Positions 28,597 through 39,360 of a stretch of 64,000 nucleotides of DNA are shown piece after piece. Location of the stretch: NCBI GenBank assembly GCA_964407695.1, contig CAYOWQ010000012.1, positions 62,001 to 126,000 of the forward strand, in the 5' to 3' direction. The stretch is from CAYOWQ01 sp964407695 (GTDB taxonomy: Bacteria > Planctomycetota > Phycisphaerae > Phycisphaerales > SM1A02). The first letter of the stretch is position 1. Each line of letters opens with the position of its first letter. A program made the translations under genes and the position numbers. The notes beneath the pieces are model-generated. The model searched no databases and had not been told where the DNA came from. It saw only the letters and a program-made list of their open reading frames with translations.

Positions 28597-30588
28597 CTAA
28601 ACGGCGGTGCGTCGGGTGTAGACCCACCATTCGACCATGAGCAGGGCCAGCACCACGCCGATGAGCCACGGCCAGAGCGGCGTCTGTACGGCCGAACCTG
28701 ACCGGTCGCCCTTCACTTCATCCTTGCTGAACAGAATGGTCGGCGCTGCATCAATGCGACCTTCGGCCTCGGCATCCATGTTCACGGCGAATTTTCGTAT
28801 CTCGGGCGTGGCCGACCCGGGCTGGCTCCATTTCAATTCGTAGGTTCCACTAAGCCGAGTCGGGCCCCAGGTGAATTGAGTGGGATCGGGCGGGCGCACG
28901 GACTCGGTCTTTCCATCCGGCAGGAGCAATTCGACATCGGTTGCAGAAGCCGGCAGTCGGGTGCTGATGGCTTCGCCCGGATGAAGGGATTCGGAGGCGA
29001 TGGCCGCGGTAGCGCCGCCGAGGTACTCAACGGCGTTGACGACGAAGTTCACCCAGGAGCGTTCAAACGGCCACGTGCTGTCGAGCGGGTCAAACGCGAC
29101 GTGAATGACGGAGACGCCGCCGCGGCGAAATTCGACAATGGCCGGCCCGGCAGCGGCTTCGGCGATGATGGTGACGTTGGTATTCGGCTGTAGCTTGTGG
29201 AGGGAGCCGATGATGATCTGGCCCTCAAGATTGACGAAGCGCATGACGGGATGGTCGTCACGGGTGGAAAGTATCAGCGAACGTTCGGGCTCGCCGTATT
29301 CGACCAGGTCTTCAATGGGAGGTGTGGGACCGAGCGTGAGGTATCTGCCGGGAGGAAGCGACTTGGGAGCGACATTCTCGAGTATGACGACGTCGTAGCC
29401 ATCAATCCCGCCGGGCTCGGCGGCAAGTGCGTCGAACTCATCCGGAGAGACCTGTCGCAAGGATTGGAGTGCCACCCCTTCGAGGATCGAGCGAACGATG
29501 AAGTCGCCCTTGGTGACCAGGGCCACACGAAGGGCCTTGGCCGGCGGAACAACGAGGCTGCTGTAATTGTCGGCGGCGAGGGCATCCTCAGCGAGGATTG
29601 CAACCTCAATCGCAGCGTTGGATGGCTGCTCAAAGGGAAGAAACACCACCCGTGCGCGACCGGGGGTCATCACGCCGGTCGACTCATTGATCGAGGCTGC
29701 GGGAATTCTGAGGGGCTCCGGCGTGATGGCTTTCACAGCGCCATCCACGGACATCTGCACTTCGGCGGTGCGGGCGTCGGTGGAAAAATTGGCCACGGAG
29801 GCGAAGACCTGAATCTGGCCCGGGCGGTCGACGGGACGATCGGCGGCGACCGCGGTGACGGCAAGATTGGCGGTGTCGGTGGCGCCGATCGATTGATACC
29901 GAATCGATTCGCCTCGCAGCACCTGAGTATCGAGGTCCTGAATTCGTCCATCGGAAAAGAGCTCGAGATTCGCAGGCTCGGCGATGGGAACATCCTGGCG
30001 ATCCGGATTGAGATTGGTGGTATAGGCCCGGGCGAGCGTGAGGGGCTGTTCGATCCGGCTGGCGCCGTGCGTCGGCAGAATCGAATCGATGGCATCGAGA
30101 ATCTGCTTCTTGGAATCGCTGAAGGGACAGCGAACCTCAGCACGGTCGGAGAACGCGACCACCATGATCTGACCGGGCGAACCGCCGAAGATGCCGCCGC
30201 CGTGGAGGTTCTCGACTCTCGCCTTGGCGAGGCGTTTCGCCTCGTCAAGCCGGGTTCGGCCATCGGGACCATCGGTCGCGTTCATCGAGGCCGAGTTGTC
30301 GATGAGGAGGACGACGCGGCCGCCCTTGCGCCAGCCGGCATCGATTTGCGGCTGGGCGAGGGCCAGCGCCAGAAGCAGTAGCGCAAGGAGCTGGAGGAAC
30401 AGAAGCAGGCTGGGTCGAAGACGCTGAAACAGTGCGTTGGCACGCAGGTCTTCGACAGCGCGCTTCCAGAGAAGGGTTGACGAGATGTTCTGCGGCCGGC
30501 GACGAAGCTTGAGGAAATACAGAATGACCAATGGCGGAATGACGGCCGCGGCGAGAATCAGACCAGCGATGGGTGAGAGCCAGGTCAT
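28597..30588 (-). CDS. BatA-domain / von Willebrand factor A membrane protein
   Basis: The N-terminal BatA segment has two membrane helices (residues 5-27 and 60-80, with PPLVILYFLKLRRR between them). A VWA domain carries the MIDAS sequence DNSASM (97-102). A long beta-rich region follows, and the C-terminal helix (LWPWLIGVVLALLMVEWW) returns to the membrane. It is the last gene of the MoxR operon, 45 nt after DUF58. Bat-type proteins are thought to work with the MoxR AAA+ ATPase in envelope-protein maturation or stress tolerance. Specific substrates are unknown. It converges with the HDOD gene. Confidence 0.85.
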   Translation of the reverse strand: MTWLSPIAGLILAAAVIPPLVILYFLKLRRRPQNISSTLLWKRAVEDLRANALFQRLRPSLLLFLQLLALLLLALALAQPQIDAGWRKGGRVVLLIDNSASMNATDGPDGRTRLDEAKRLAKARVENLHGGGIFGGSPGQIMVVAFSDRAEVRCPFSDSKKQILDAIDSILPTHGASRIEQPLTLARAYTTNLNPDRQDVPIAEPANLELFSDGRIQDLDTQVLRGESIRYQSIGATDTANLAVTAVAADRPVDRPGQIQVFASVANFSTDARTAEVQMSVDGAVKAITPEPLRIPAASINESTGVMTPGRARVVFLPFEQPSNAAIEVAILAEDALAADNYSSLVVPPAKALRVALVTKGDFIVRSILEGVALQSLRQVSPDEFDALAAEPGGIDGYDVVILENVAPKSLPPGRYLTLGPTPPIEDLVEYGEPERSLILSTRDDHPVMRFVNLEGQIIIGSLHKLQPNTNVTIIAEAAAGPAIVEFRRGGVSVIHVAFDPLDSTWPFERSWVNFVVNAVEYLGGATAAIASESLHPGEAISTRLPASATDVELLLPDGKTESVRPPDPTQFTWGPTRLSGTYELKWSQPGSATPEIRKFAVNMDAEAEGRIDAAPTILFSKDEVKGDRSGSAVQTPLWPWLIGVVLALLMVEWWVYTRRTAV

Positions 30589-30633
30589 TGAGACGGTTCA
30601 ACAAGTCCACATACGAAGGGGATCAGAGGTCAG

Positions 30634-31574
30634 CTACTTGAGGAGGCCGCGTGAGCGGAGGTGTTCGAGGATGAGCGTATCGATCTCGGTGGAGGTATCG
30701 ACAACCATGTGCATGACGTCGCGACGGATGCAGAAGTCGCGAAGCTTGCCGCACCAGGCGTTCAGATTGTCCTTGTAGCGCTTGATCAGCGCGCTGCCGA
30801 CGGTGACCTCTGCGGTATCCTCGTCCTCCATATCGGTGAGGCGGAGATCGCCGGCGAGGCCGTGCTTTCCGGGATCGATTTCCTCGGGCGAAAGTGTCTG
30901 AATGAGGAAGACGTCGTACCCGCCGCCGGCGAGATACCGTAGCCCCTTCTCGTAACCTTCCTTCAGCAACATGTCGGAGAGAATGATCATGACGCCCCTG
31001 CCCTGACGTGAGAGGGCGATGGTTTTCATGGCGTCGTCGAATCGGCTGTCTCCACCGGACGACTGGGCAAGGAGCCACGATCCCATTTCCTGCGTGCGGC
31101 GGCGACCACGCAAGTTGGAAAGTCTTCGGACGGAATTTTCTCCCTGTCCGCCGAAGGCCCAGAGGGTGACGCGATTGTGGTTGACGAGGCCGATGTAGCC
31201 GAGGGCCATCGCCAGGCGCTGGGCATAGACGAACTTGTTGGGCCGGCCGAAATCCATGCTGGCCGAGGCGTCGATCGCGATGATGAGCGAGAGGTCTTCC
31301 TCTTCCAGAAACAGCTTCAGGAAGAGACGATCAAGCCGGGCATAGATATTCCAGTCCACGAAGCGGAGGTCGTCGCCATGGACATACTGGCGATAATCGG
31401 CGAATTCGACTGATTGGCCGCGACGCTTGGAGCGGCGTTCACCCTGCAGCTTGCCGGCGAAGATTTTGCGACTGACCACATCGACCTGGTCGAGCTTGGC
31501 CATGAGCTTCGAGTCAATGAGTTCATCGACCCGGGTTGGGCGCGATTGCGGCGATGGAAACTCGGAGAATGAGG

Positions 31575-31578
<4 letters not shown>
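30634..31578 (-). CDS. DUF58 domain protein of the MoxR/Bat system
   Basis: The family's core block is present: GERRSKRRGQSVEFADYRQYVHGDDLRFVDWN (about residues 47-78). It is followed by a VWA-like fold with a MIDAS-type DASASMDFG. The length of 314 residues is normal. The protein is cytoplasmic or membrane-peripheral and is thought to partner MoxR. Its ATG overlaps the moxR stop (ATGA), indicating translational coupling and a stoichiometric partnership. Confidence 0.9.
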
Positions 31579-32664
<1,086 letters not shown>

Positions 32665-32672
<8 letters not shown>

Positions 32673-35600
32673 CCGGCTTCTCCTCGCCCTCGCTGGGCTT
32701 GGCCCGGCGCTTGGCCTTCAGGAGCCGCGAGGTGTAATCCTCGGTCTGAGAATCCGCGGAAGGCGATGAACCATCGGAACCAGGAGCGGAGGCGGGCGAA
32801 GGTCTGTTGAGGGACGGCCCGGATGAAGTTTCCGCGGCGATATCGATCGTCGGAGGGGCATTCTCTGTTACTTCAAACTTCGTCGCAGCCTCAGCCCGAG
32901 CCTCAGCGGAGACTGGGTGGCGGCGGGTTCCAGCCTGAGCACGCGCTCGCTTCCAGGCGTCAACCGTGGACGTTTCGGTCTGGGCTCGCCGGCCCAATGC
33001 CCTGCGAGCGCCGGCAACGACCATTCCCGGCTCAAGGGCGATGCGGCGCACCGCGACATCGAGGACGAAGAGGCTGGCCGCGATGATGGCGAGGAGGTCC
33101 CAGATCTGCTTGGCACTGCGGGGCACGACAAGCGTGTCCTTGTTGAAGAGGTCGGCAAGAAGCGGGTCACCGGGCATGATGACACGGCCGCCGGTTCGGT
33201 CGGCCAGAGTGGTGAGCAGGGCCTTATTGTCGCGCGTGGAGCGGAATTCGCGTGGATAGGGAACACTTACGGCGGCATGGACACTGGCCGCGGGCGTGTT
33301 GTTGTTGGTGGAGAAGAGGACGTTCACGAGATAAGCGCCAGCGTCTTCGACGGGGAAATCGCCTCGATAGCGGCCGGGACCGACCTGCTGGATGGGCACC
33401 ATCTCGACGGAGCCATCGGGTTTGACGACGCGGGCAGAGGTATCGGCGAAGTTCATGAAGCCGGTGGATTCATCGAGGGCTTCGATATCGACGATGGCGT
33501 CATCGCCTTCGGTACGGGTCTTGATGCTGAGATTCGGCGGCATGGCAGGGCGCATGGCCCAGCGGACGGTGCGCTCCCAGAAAACGGCGAACTGATTCCA
33601 GTTGGTCCACGCTGCGCCCCATCGGCCGGTGATATCGGAGGTAAAGGCGACGCTCTTGCCGAGGCCGTAGTTCCAATAGGCGTAGATCGGGTCAGGACCT
33701 TCGGTAGTCTGGTTTACAATAGGAGTCTGGGCGAGGCCCTCGCGCGGCACCGTGAGCACATATCCGGTGATCGTGGGGACGTTGGGGAAGGCATCGACCG
33801 GGCCGGGAAGTCGACTGGTGACGGTCGGCTGGAAGATCTCGCCTTCAACAATGAGGCTGCGAGCGACGAGCGTAGCTTCCTTGATGAAGATCTGGGGCAG
33901 CTTGTTGGGATTGGTGACGTTGTAGAACGTGCCGTTGGTCAGCTGAGCGACCATCTTCATGTTGCTGAGGTCGTTCGCGGTGCCGTGCCCCGCCACCATG
34001 ACGGTGGTAATCGTGATCCCGGCGTTGATGAACTGCTGGATGAGCGCCCCTGACGGAGGAGCGGGGTCGCCATCAGAGATGATGATGACGTGCTTCTGGC
34101 CGGCACGGGCGGCATCTCCGGATGTCAGGCCCTGCAGCGCGACTTGCAATGACGACGAGAAGTCCGGCATGTCTCCGACGACCATCTTCTTGGCGGCGGC
34201 GATGGCGCTCGACTTGTCGCCGAGGCGCTGCATCGGGAATTCCCAATTGGAATTGGTGCCATTGGCGCCAACGTTGTTCCAGTTGTAGGTGACGATGCCA
34301 CAGAAATCGAGGCGAGATAATGCCTCGATCGCGAGGATGGCGGTCCGCTGTCCCCAATAATTGCCCTGGGGCATTTCGCAGGAGTGCATGACCAGGGCCA
34401 GCGCCCCTGAGGTCATCTGGCGAGTCTGTGGCGGCTCAAGTTCGACCGGAAGAGCCTTGGCGACGAACGAATCCCGCCACGTGGTACCGAAGGAACGATC
34501 GCCGCCAAGCATGATGAGTCCGCCGCCAAGATCGTGGACGTACGCATGGAGGGCGATGTCATCCTCGGGGATGAGATCGTCGCGGCCGACATTGGCAAGG
34601 ATGACGACATCAAATCCATTCAGGAATGCTGCTCCGCCGGTGAGCCCCTGCGGAAGTATTCGAACCGTTTCAATGTTTGCAGCCTTCAGGGCCTTCACGA
34701 GGGCGATCGATTCGCCACCCTCTTCATCGGGGTCGATGACGAGGACGCGGCCTTCGCCACCCGCGTACGTGATGCCGACCCCTTCGTTATTCAGCTTGAT
34801 CGCGTCCGATGAGGAATCGTCGGGTTCGAAGACCGCGCGGAACTGATGCGACCCGCCGGTATCGAGGGCGATGGGAATCGCGATGATGTTGGGGCCGGTA
34901 TCGAGCGAGACTCGCATCGCCGACGAGTCTGAGGATGGATCGAGATCGAGCAGCACACCGTTGTGATAGAAACTGAGACGACCCGTGGCCGGGTGCTGGC
35001 TGCGAATCGACATGCGAACATCGACGGTCTGGCCGAGCCGGGCGCGAGCCGGAACCTTCAGACTGTCGAAGATGATCTCATTGTCAAAGTTGTACTGAAT
35101 GGGCACAACGTCGACGGGAATCTTGTTGGCCTGGGCAATCTCGGCGGCGGCGAGGACGCTGTCCTCGGTCTCGTTGCCATCAGAGACGATGACGATGCGG
35201 CTGGCTGTGTCTTCAGGAAACAGAGGAAAAGCAAGCTGGATTCCCGACGCGAGGTTGGTGGCCGCGAGGTTGCCGCTGTAGCCGCTGCCTGTGACGCGAG
35301 AGAGCGGATCGGGCATGGCGGTGATGACGGCATCCTTGGCGATGGTGATGACGCCGACTCGGTCATCGGGATCCTCTTTCGCGGCGACGACCCGGTCGAG
35401 GAATTCGATGGATTTCCGCTGCAGGGGGATTGGGATGGATTGGCTGACGTCGACGATCATCATGACCGTGACACCGTCGCCGCGCTTGACCCACATGGGT
35501 TCGGCGATCGCAAGGGCCAGTGCGGCGATCACCAAGGACCGAAAAGCGAGCGACGTGTAGGCCTTGCCGCGGGACACCGCGCCGATCGATCTCCGGGCGA

Positions 35601-35679
35601 TCCACCATGATGGCCCGATCAGGAGCAACAGCAGAAGCCAGATCGGATGCTCAAACTGGATGGGGAAGTCGCTGAACAC
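32665..35679 (-). CDS. Large membrane protein with two VWA domains and a GATase1-like domain
   Basis: Two N-terminal helices (LLLLLLIGPSWW and SLAFRSLVIAALALAIAEP) lead into a first VWA with MIDAS DVSQS (near residue 78). A beta-sandwich segment follows, then a glutamine-amidotransferase-like flavodoxin fold (VLVIDPDEEGG ... GGGLIMLGGDRSFG). Next comes a second VWA-type fold (HVIIISDGDPAPP) whose MIDAS is degenerate. A C-terminal helix precedes a cytoplasmic Ser/Pro/Lys-rich tail. At 1,004 residues it resembles the large VWA/GATase proteins found in Bat-type operons. It overlaps moxR by 8 nt. No catalytic Cys-His pair is evident, so enzymatic activity is unlikely. Confidence 0.83.
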
Positions 35680-35726
35680 TCAGATCTCCATCGACAATCG
35701 AATTCTGGTTCCACCAACGAGGGCTT

Positions 35727-38183
35727 TCAGAGATTCCGGGCCACTTGCACGCGGTTGTTACCGGAGTCCAACACGAAGATCGTACCATCGGAGACGGCGA
35801 TCCCCCACGGATAGCGTACTCTTCCTTGATCAAATCCGATTCCGCCCCACAGCCCTCGGCTTTCGCCGTCGGGGCTGATCCACTGAATGCGGTTGTTGCC
35901 GAATTCGGCGATGAGGAGGTCGCCATTGTCGAGCACCGAGAGGCCATAGGGATAGCTGAACTCGCCGGGGCCGCGGCCAACATGGCCGATGGATCCGAGA
36001 TGACTGCCGTCGGGACTGAACATCTGAATTCGATGGTTGCAGGAATCGCAAACATAGAGCCTGGAGAAATCCGGGGAAAAGGCGATGCTTTGCGGCCGGC
36101 TGAATTGTTCAGGGCCATCGCCGGAAGCGCCGAAGAGGCGAAGGTATTGTCCGTCGGGGGTGAAGACCTGAATACGGTCATTCCCGCCGTATTCGCTGAC
36201 GTAAATCAACCCCTGCCCATCAAAGGCGATGTCCGTCGGATAGATGAACTGCCCGGGTTCGGTCCCATAGTCGCCAAAGCGAAGCAGCTCCTGGCCATCG
36301 GGGTCATAGACCAGGACCCGGTGATAGTGGGTATCCGGGACGTAGAGGTTGTCGTCCGGCCCGACGGTGATCCCCACCGGCTTGCCAAGCTCGAGGGCGG
36401 GCATGGTCCACATTGCTTCGCACACGCCATCGAAGTTGAACCGCTGCACATGAGCTGACTTGTCAATCACGAAGACCTTTCCGGTTCGCGGGTTGACGTC
36501 GATGGCGCGCGGATAGTTGAACTGCCCCTGTGAAACTCCGACTGAACCGAAGACCCGGGTCGTGGGAATGGCGCGAACTTCGGATGGATCATGATGACAC
36601 CCTGCAATGACAAGGGAAAACAGCAGAATTGGAGTCAATCGGGCGACAGGTCGCCAACCGAGTAACGCCACCGCCGCGGCCGCGAGGCCGACGATGATCA
36701 TGACTGAGATGGCGAGCACGACGGTTTCGGGATGCTGATAGTGAATGGCGTTCAGCACGCTGGTGGCGATGATGTCGAATCCGGGGCGTTGCAATCGGGC
36801 AGCGGCAAGGACTTCTCCCAGGTTCAGTGATGCGGCGACAGCGCCCGCGGCGACCATGGCTGCGACGACCCGTGGTCGCACCGCACGCAGCAGCGGAAGG
36901 CCACAGGTTGCAGCGTCGAGCTGGCGTGTGTCGGCAAGGCGAGCCAGCTCAGCGCGACCGCAGGCACGCGACATCCATGCGGCGAGAAAGCCGGTCAATG
37001 CGATGCCCCCAAGGAGAAGCCCAACGGGAGAGTCGTACATCGAGGGCCCCACTACGGGATGGTTCCATGCGGATTCGATGGCGATGGCGGGAATCACTCC
37101 CGGGATGCAGATTCCGGCGAGAAATCCGAGCGAGAGCACGGCGAGCAGCATTCGCGGCAACGGATGCCTGACATGCCAGACGACGGCCATGGAGCCGGTG
37201 ATAAGGGCAACACAGCCGCCCACGGCCAACGCCATAAGCGTGGTATTTGCGATGGCCTCGCCATAGAGAAGCAGGAATTCCTGAATTCGCAGCGACGCGA
37301 ATGCATTTCGCAGGAGCAGGGCAACCGGCGCGACGGTGCTGAGGGCGAGGATGAGCAGGGCAGCAACCATGCGAAGGCGTGAATTCACCTGGGTTCCGGA
37401 GGGTAGTGAGCCGGTCCGACGCGGCACGATCCAGATCGTGATCGCCATCAAGAAGCAAATCACCATGGCTGGGAGGGCCACACGCAGGATATCTCCAGGG
37501 AGGCCACCTTGAGCATCGAGAGTTCGGAGTTCGTAGCCAAAGGTCTTGACCTGGGCGAGATCGAAACAGGTGACGTTGCTCATGGTGAAGAGAAAAACGG
37601 TCCCGGATCCAATGAGCAGCCCGGGCCAGTCGCGGCGCGATGCGGTCAGGACTCGCTGGACGACACCGGCGTTGTCGATCCGAAGCATGTCATGGACAGA
37701 CGTTGCGATGCGATGCCGGGATGCCGAAACGCTCCATGCCACGATCGGCCACGACCAGCAGAGGAGGCCGACGGCGAGGATGATGTGGCGGAGTGTTGCG
37801 GTCCAGCCGCCGCGAGCGGCAACGCCCTCCAGCCAGGAGTTGGGCGGCACCGCCTGCCACCAGCAGGTGAAGATGACATAGGTCGGGAGGCACATCGGCA
37901 TCAGCATGAGGATGGGCAACACGAGGCGTCGGCGTTGCAGATGCCGGCCCAGAACGATTCCCGGCACCCAACCAATTGCCGCGGATCCGAAGCCGATTCC
38001 GGCCGACCAGACCAGCGAATTCACGAGCAGCGAGTCGTCGATCCGGGGAGAAATCTCACTCTGCGGATGGTTCCAGGCCAGAGCCAACGCGGGCCAACCG
38101 ATGGCGAGCGTCCACAAGAGGATCGCCGGCGAGAGCCATAGAAGCGGTGAGATGAGCCTGGAACCTGTGGATGAACCCTGCAT
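35727..38183 (-). CDS. ABC importer permease fused to a lipoprotein-like NHL propeller
   Basis: Residues 1-510 form a two-module binding-protein-dependent permease of the iron/thiamine (FbpB/ThiP) type. About 12 membrane helices and two EAA-like loops are visible (for example RIDNAGVVQRVLTASRRDWPG). The continuous frame then reaches LTPILLFSLVIAGC (Cys 529), a canonical lipobox preceded by Arg. After it come about five NHL repeats (GQFNYPRAIDV..TGKVFVID ... NNRVQV) forming a six-bladed-like propeller. Either one membrane protein carries a periplasmic sensor propeller, or an embedded signal is cleaved to release a lipoprotein. The binding protein lies 8 nt upstream. No ATPase gene is nearby. 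Confidence 0.85.
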   Translation of the reverse strand: MQGSSTGSRLISPLLWLSPAILLWTLAIGWPALALAWNHPQSEISPRIDDSLLVNSLVWSAGIGFGSAAIGWVPGIVLGRHLQRRRLVLPILMLMPMCLPTYVIFTCWWQAVPPNSWLEGVAARGGWTATLRHIILAVGLLCWSWPIVAWSVSASRHRIATSVHDMLRIDNAGVVQRVLTASRRDWPGLLIGSGTVFLFTMSNVTCFDLAQVKTFGYELRTLDAQGGLPGDILRVALPAMVICFLMAITIWIVPRRTGSLPSGTQVNSRLRMVAALLILALSTVAPVALLLRNAFASLRIQEFLLLYGEAIANTTLMALAVGGCVALITGSMAVVWHVRHPLPRMLLAVLSLGFLAGICIPGVIPAIAIESAWNHPVVGPSMYDSPVGLLLGGIALTGFLAAWMSRACGRAELARLADTRQLDAATCGLPLLRAVRPRVVAAMVAAGAVAASLNLGEVLAAARLQRPGFDIIATSVLNAIHYQHPETVVLAISVMIIVGLAAAAVALLGWRPVARLTPILLFSLVIAGCHHDPSEVRAIPTTRVFGSVGVSQGQFNYPRAIDVNPRTGKVFVIDKSAHVQRFNFDGVCEAMWTMPALELGKPVGITVGPDDNLYVPDTHYHRVLVYDPDGQELLRFGDYGTEPGQFIYPTDIAFDGQGLIYVSEYGGNDRIQVFTPDGQYLRLFGASGDGPEQFSRPQSIAFSPDFSRLYVCDSCNHRIQMFSPDGSHLGSIGHVGRGPGEFSYPYGLSVLDNGDLLIAEFGNNRIQWISPDGESRGLWGGIGFDQGRVRYPWGIAVSDGTIFVLDSGNNRVQVARNL

Positions 38184-38191
38184 TCGACAGG

Positions 38192-39358
38192 TCAGTTTCG
38201 GTCTGGCGCGCTGTTGGGTTTTTGGGGCGAATGGGGTGGTTCCTGGAGATCGAGATCCTGATCGTCGCCACCCTTGCGCAAGGCTCCAGGCGCGGGCGTG
38301 TCCTTCACGATCTCGATCTGTTGAAACACGATCTTGACGGCGGCTTCCATCTCCGCGGCTGCAGAGGCGAAGTCGATCTCCAGTGGTTGGGGAGACTCGA
38401 TCAGGGGAAACTCGGCGGCGAGGCCCGGGCGAATCGGAATGTTTCGCGAGTCGCTCGACGCGAGGGCACGTTCAGTGTCGGCCGAAATCAACCACGCGAT
38501 CAGCCGGCGCGCCGGTTCCGGATTTGCAGCGCCGTGGATCATGGCCACGGTATTGGGAATCACGAGGGTGCCGGCACGCGGATCGTCGAGGATGTGAACA
38601 GGGTAGACCCAGCCGAGATCAGCGCCGCGGGCATTTGCGGCCCAGACATCGTCGGTATCGGTCATGCCGATGTCTGCCTCGCCCGATGCGATGGCCTGCA
38701 CGACACCGGCGTTGCCGTTAGTCAGCAGACGTACGTGATTCTCCGCAAGGCCGAGAAACCACGCATCGAAATAGCCGGCCATGACATGGCGCTCCCACCA
38801 GGCCTTCATGGCGCCCATGTGGCCGCGCGTGGTGCCGAAGCGCGGGTCGGCCATGACAATACGATCCTTCCAATTGTCGTGCGTCAGCTCGGTCCAGGAG
38901 CGAGGCACATCTTCCGGGGCGACTCGGGATTTTGAATACGCAATCACGCGGGCACGGGCCGCGAACCCTATCCAGTAGCCCGAGGGATCTCGAAAGGCCT
39001 TGGGCCAATCGACAGGGACCAGGTCGCCGAGCGGTTCGAGGCGGTTCTCATTCGCCAGCTGAATGGTCATGAAGACTTCAGACGACCAGAACACGTCGGC
39101 CCGCGGTCGATCGGCTTCGGAACGAATCAGGTTGACCAGGCCCGCGGTCTTGGTGGCTTCCGTGTCGTACTTGGCGTCGACCTTGATCCCGGTCTCCTGC
39201 TCGAATTTCTTCAGGATCGGCCGGGCGATCTGTTCGTCGGCGGAAACATAGATGGCGACGTGCGGCGGATTTTCAGCGCGCAGGCCAAAGCCCGTCGCGG
39301 CTGCGGCGGTTGAAAGAATGACACATGCAAAGCGGAGGGCCGCCGAGCCTGCGGCCAC
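38192..39358 (-). CDS. Periplasmic binding protein of an iron/thiamine-type ABC importer
   Basis: A signal peptide (about 28 residues) precedes the type II periplasmic binding fold: IYVSADEQIARPILKKFEQETGI, ADVFWSSEVFMTIQL, YWIGFAARARVIAYS, and DPRFGTTRGHMGAMKAWW. It matches the FbpA/FutA/ThiB superfamily. The tandem tyrosines that ligate ferric iron in FbpA are not evident at the expected place (TDTDDVWAAN instead), so the ligand may not be Fe3+. The start ATG at 39358 follows the previous stop by 2 nt, and the permease fusion follows by 8 nt, indicating one transcript. Confidence 0.86.
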   Translation of the reverse strand: MAAGSAALRFACVILSTAAAATGFGLRAENPPHVAIYVSADEQIARPILKKFEQETGIKVDAKYDTEATKTAGLVNLIRSEADRPRADVFWSSEVFMTIQLANENRLEPLGDLVPVDWPKAFRDPSGYWIGFAARARVIAYSKSRVAPEDVPRSWTELTHDNWKDRIVMADPRFGTTRGHMGAMKAWWERHVMAGYFDAWFLGLAENHVRLLTNGNAGVVQAIASGEADIGMTDTDDVWAANARGADLGWVYPVHILDDPRAGTLVIPNTVAMIHGAANPEPARRLIAWLISADTERALASSDSRNIPIRPGLAAEFPLIESPQPLEIDFASAAAEMEAAVKIVFQQIEIVKDTPAPGALRKGGDDQDLDLQEPPHSPQKPNSAPDRN

Positions 39359-39360
39359 GT

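Noticed and set aside
29197..30381. Plus-strand open frame opposite the BatA/VWA gene
   Set aside because: It has Gly/Asp-rich shadow composition and no motif, while the minus strand has a clear MIDAS and membrane helices.
32917..34053. Plus-strand open frame opposite the double-VWA gene
   Set aside because: It is antisense within a well-supported gene; the Gly/Asp bias reflects complementary codons.
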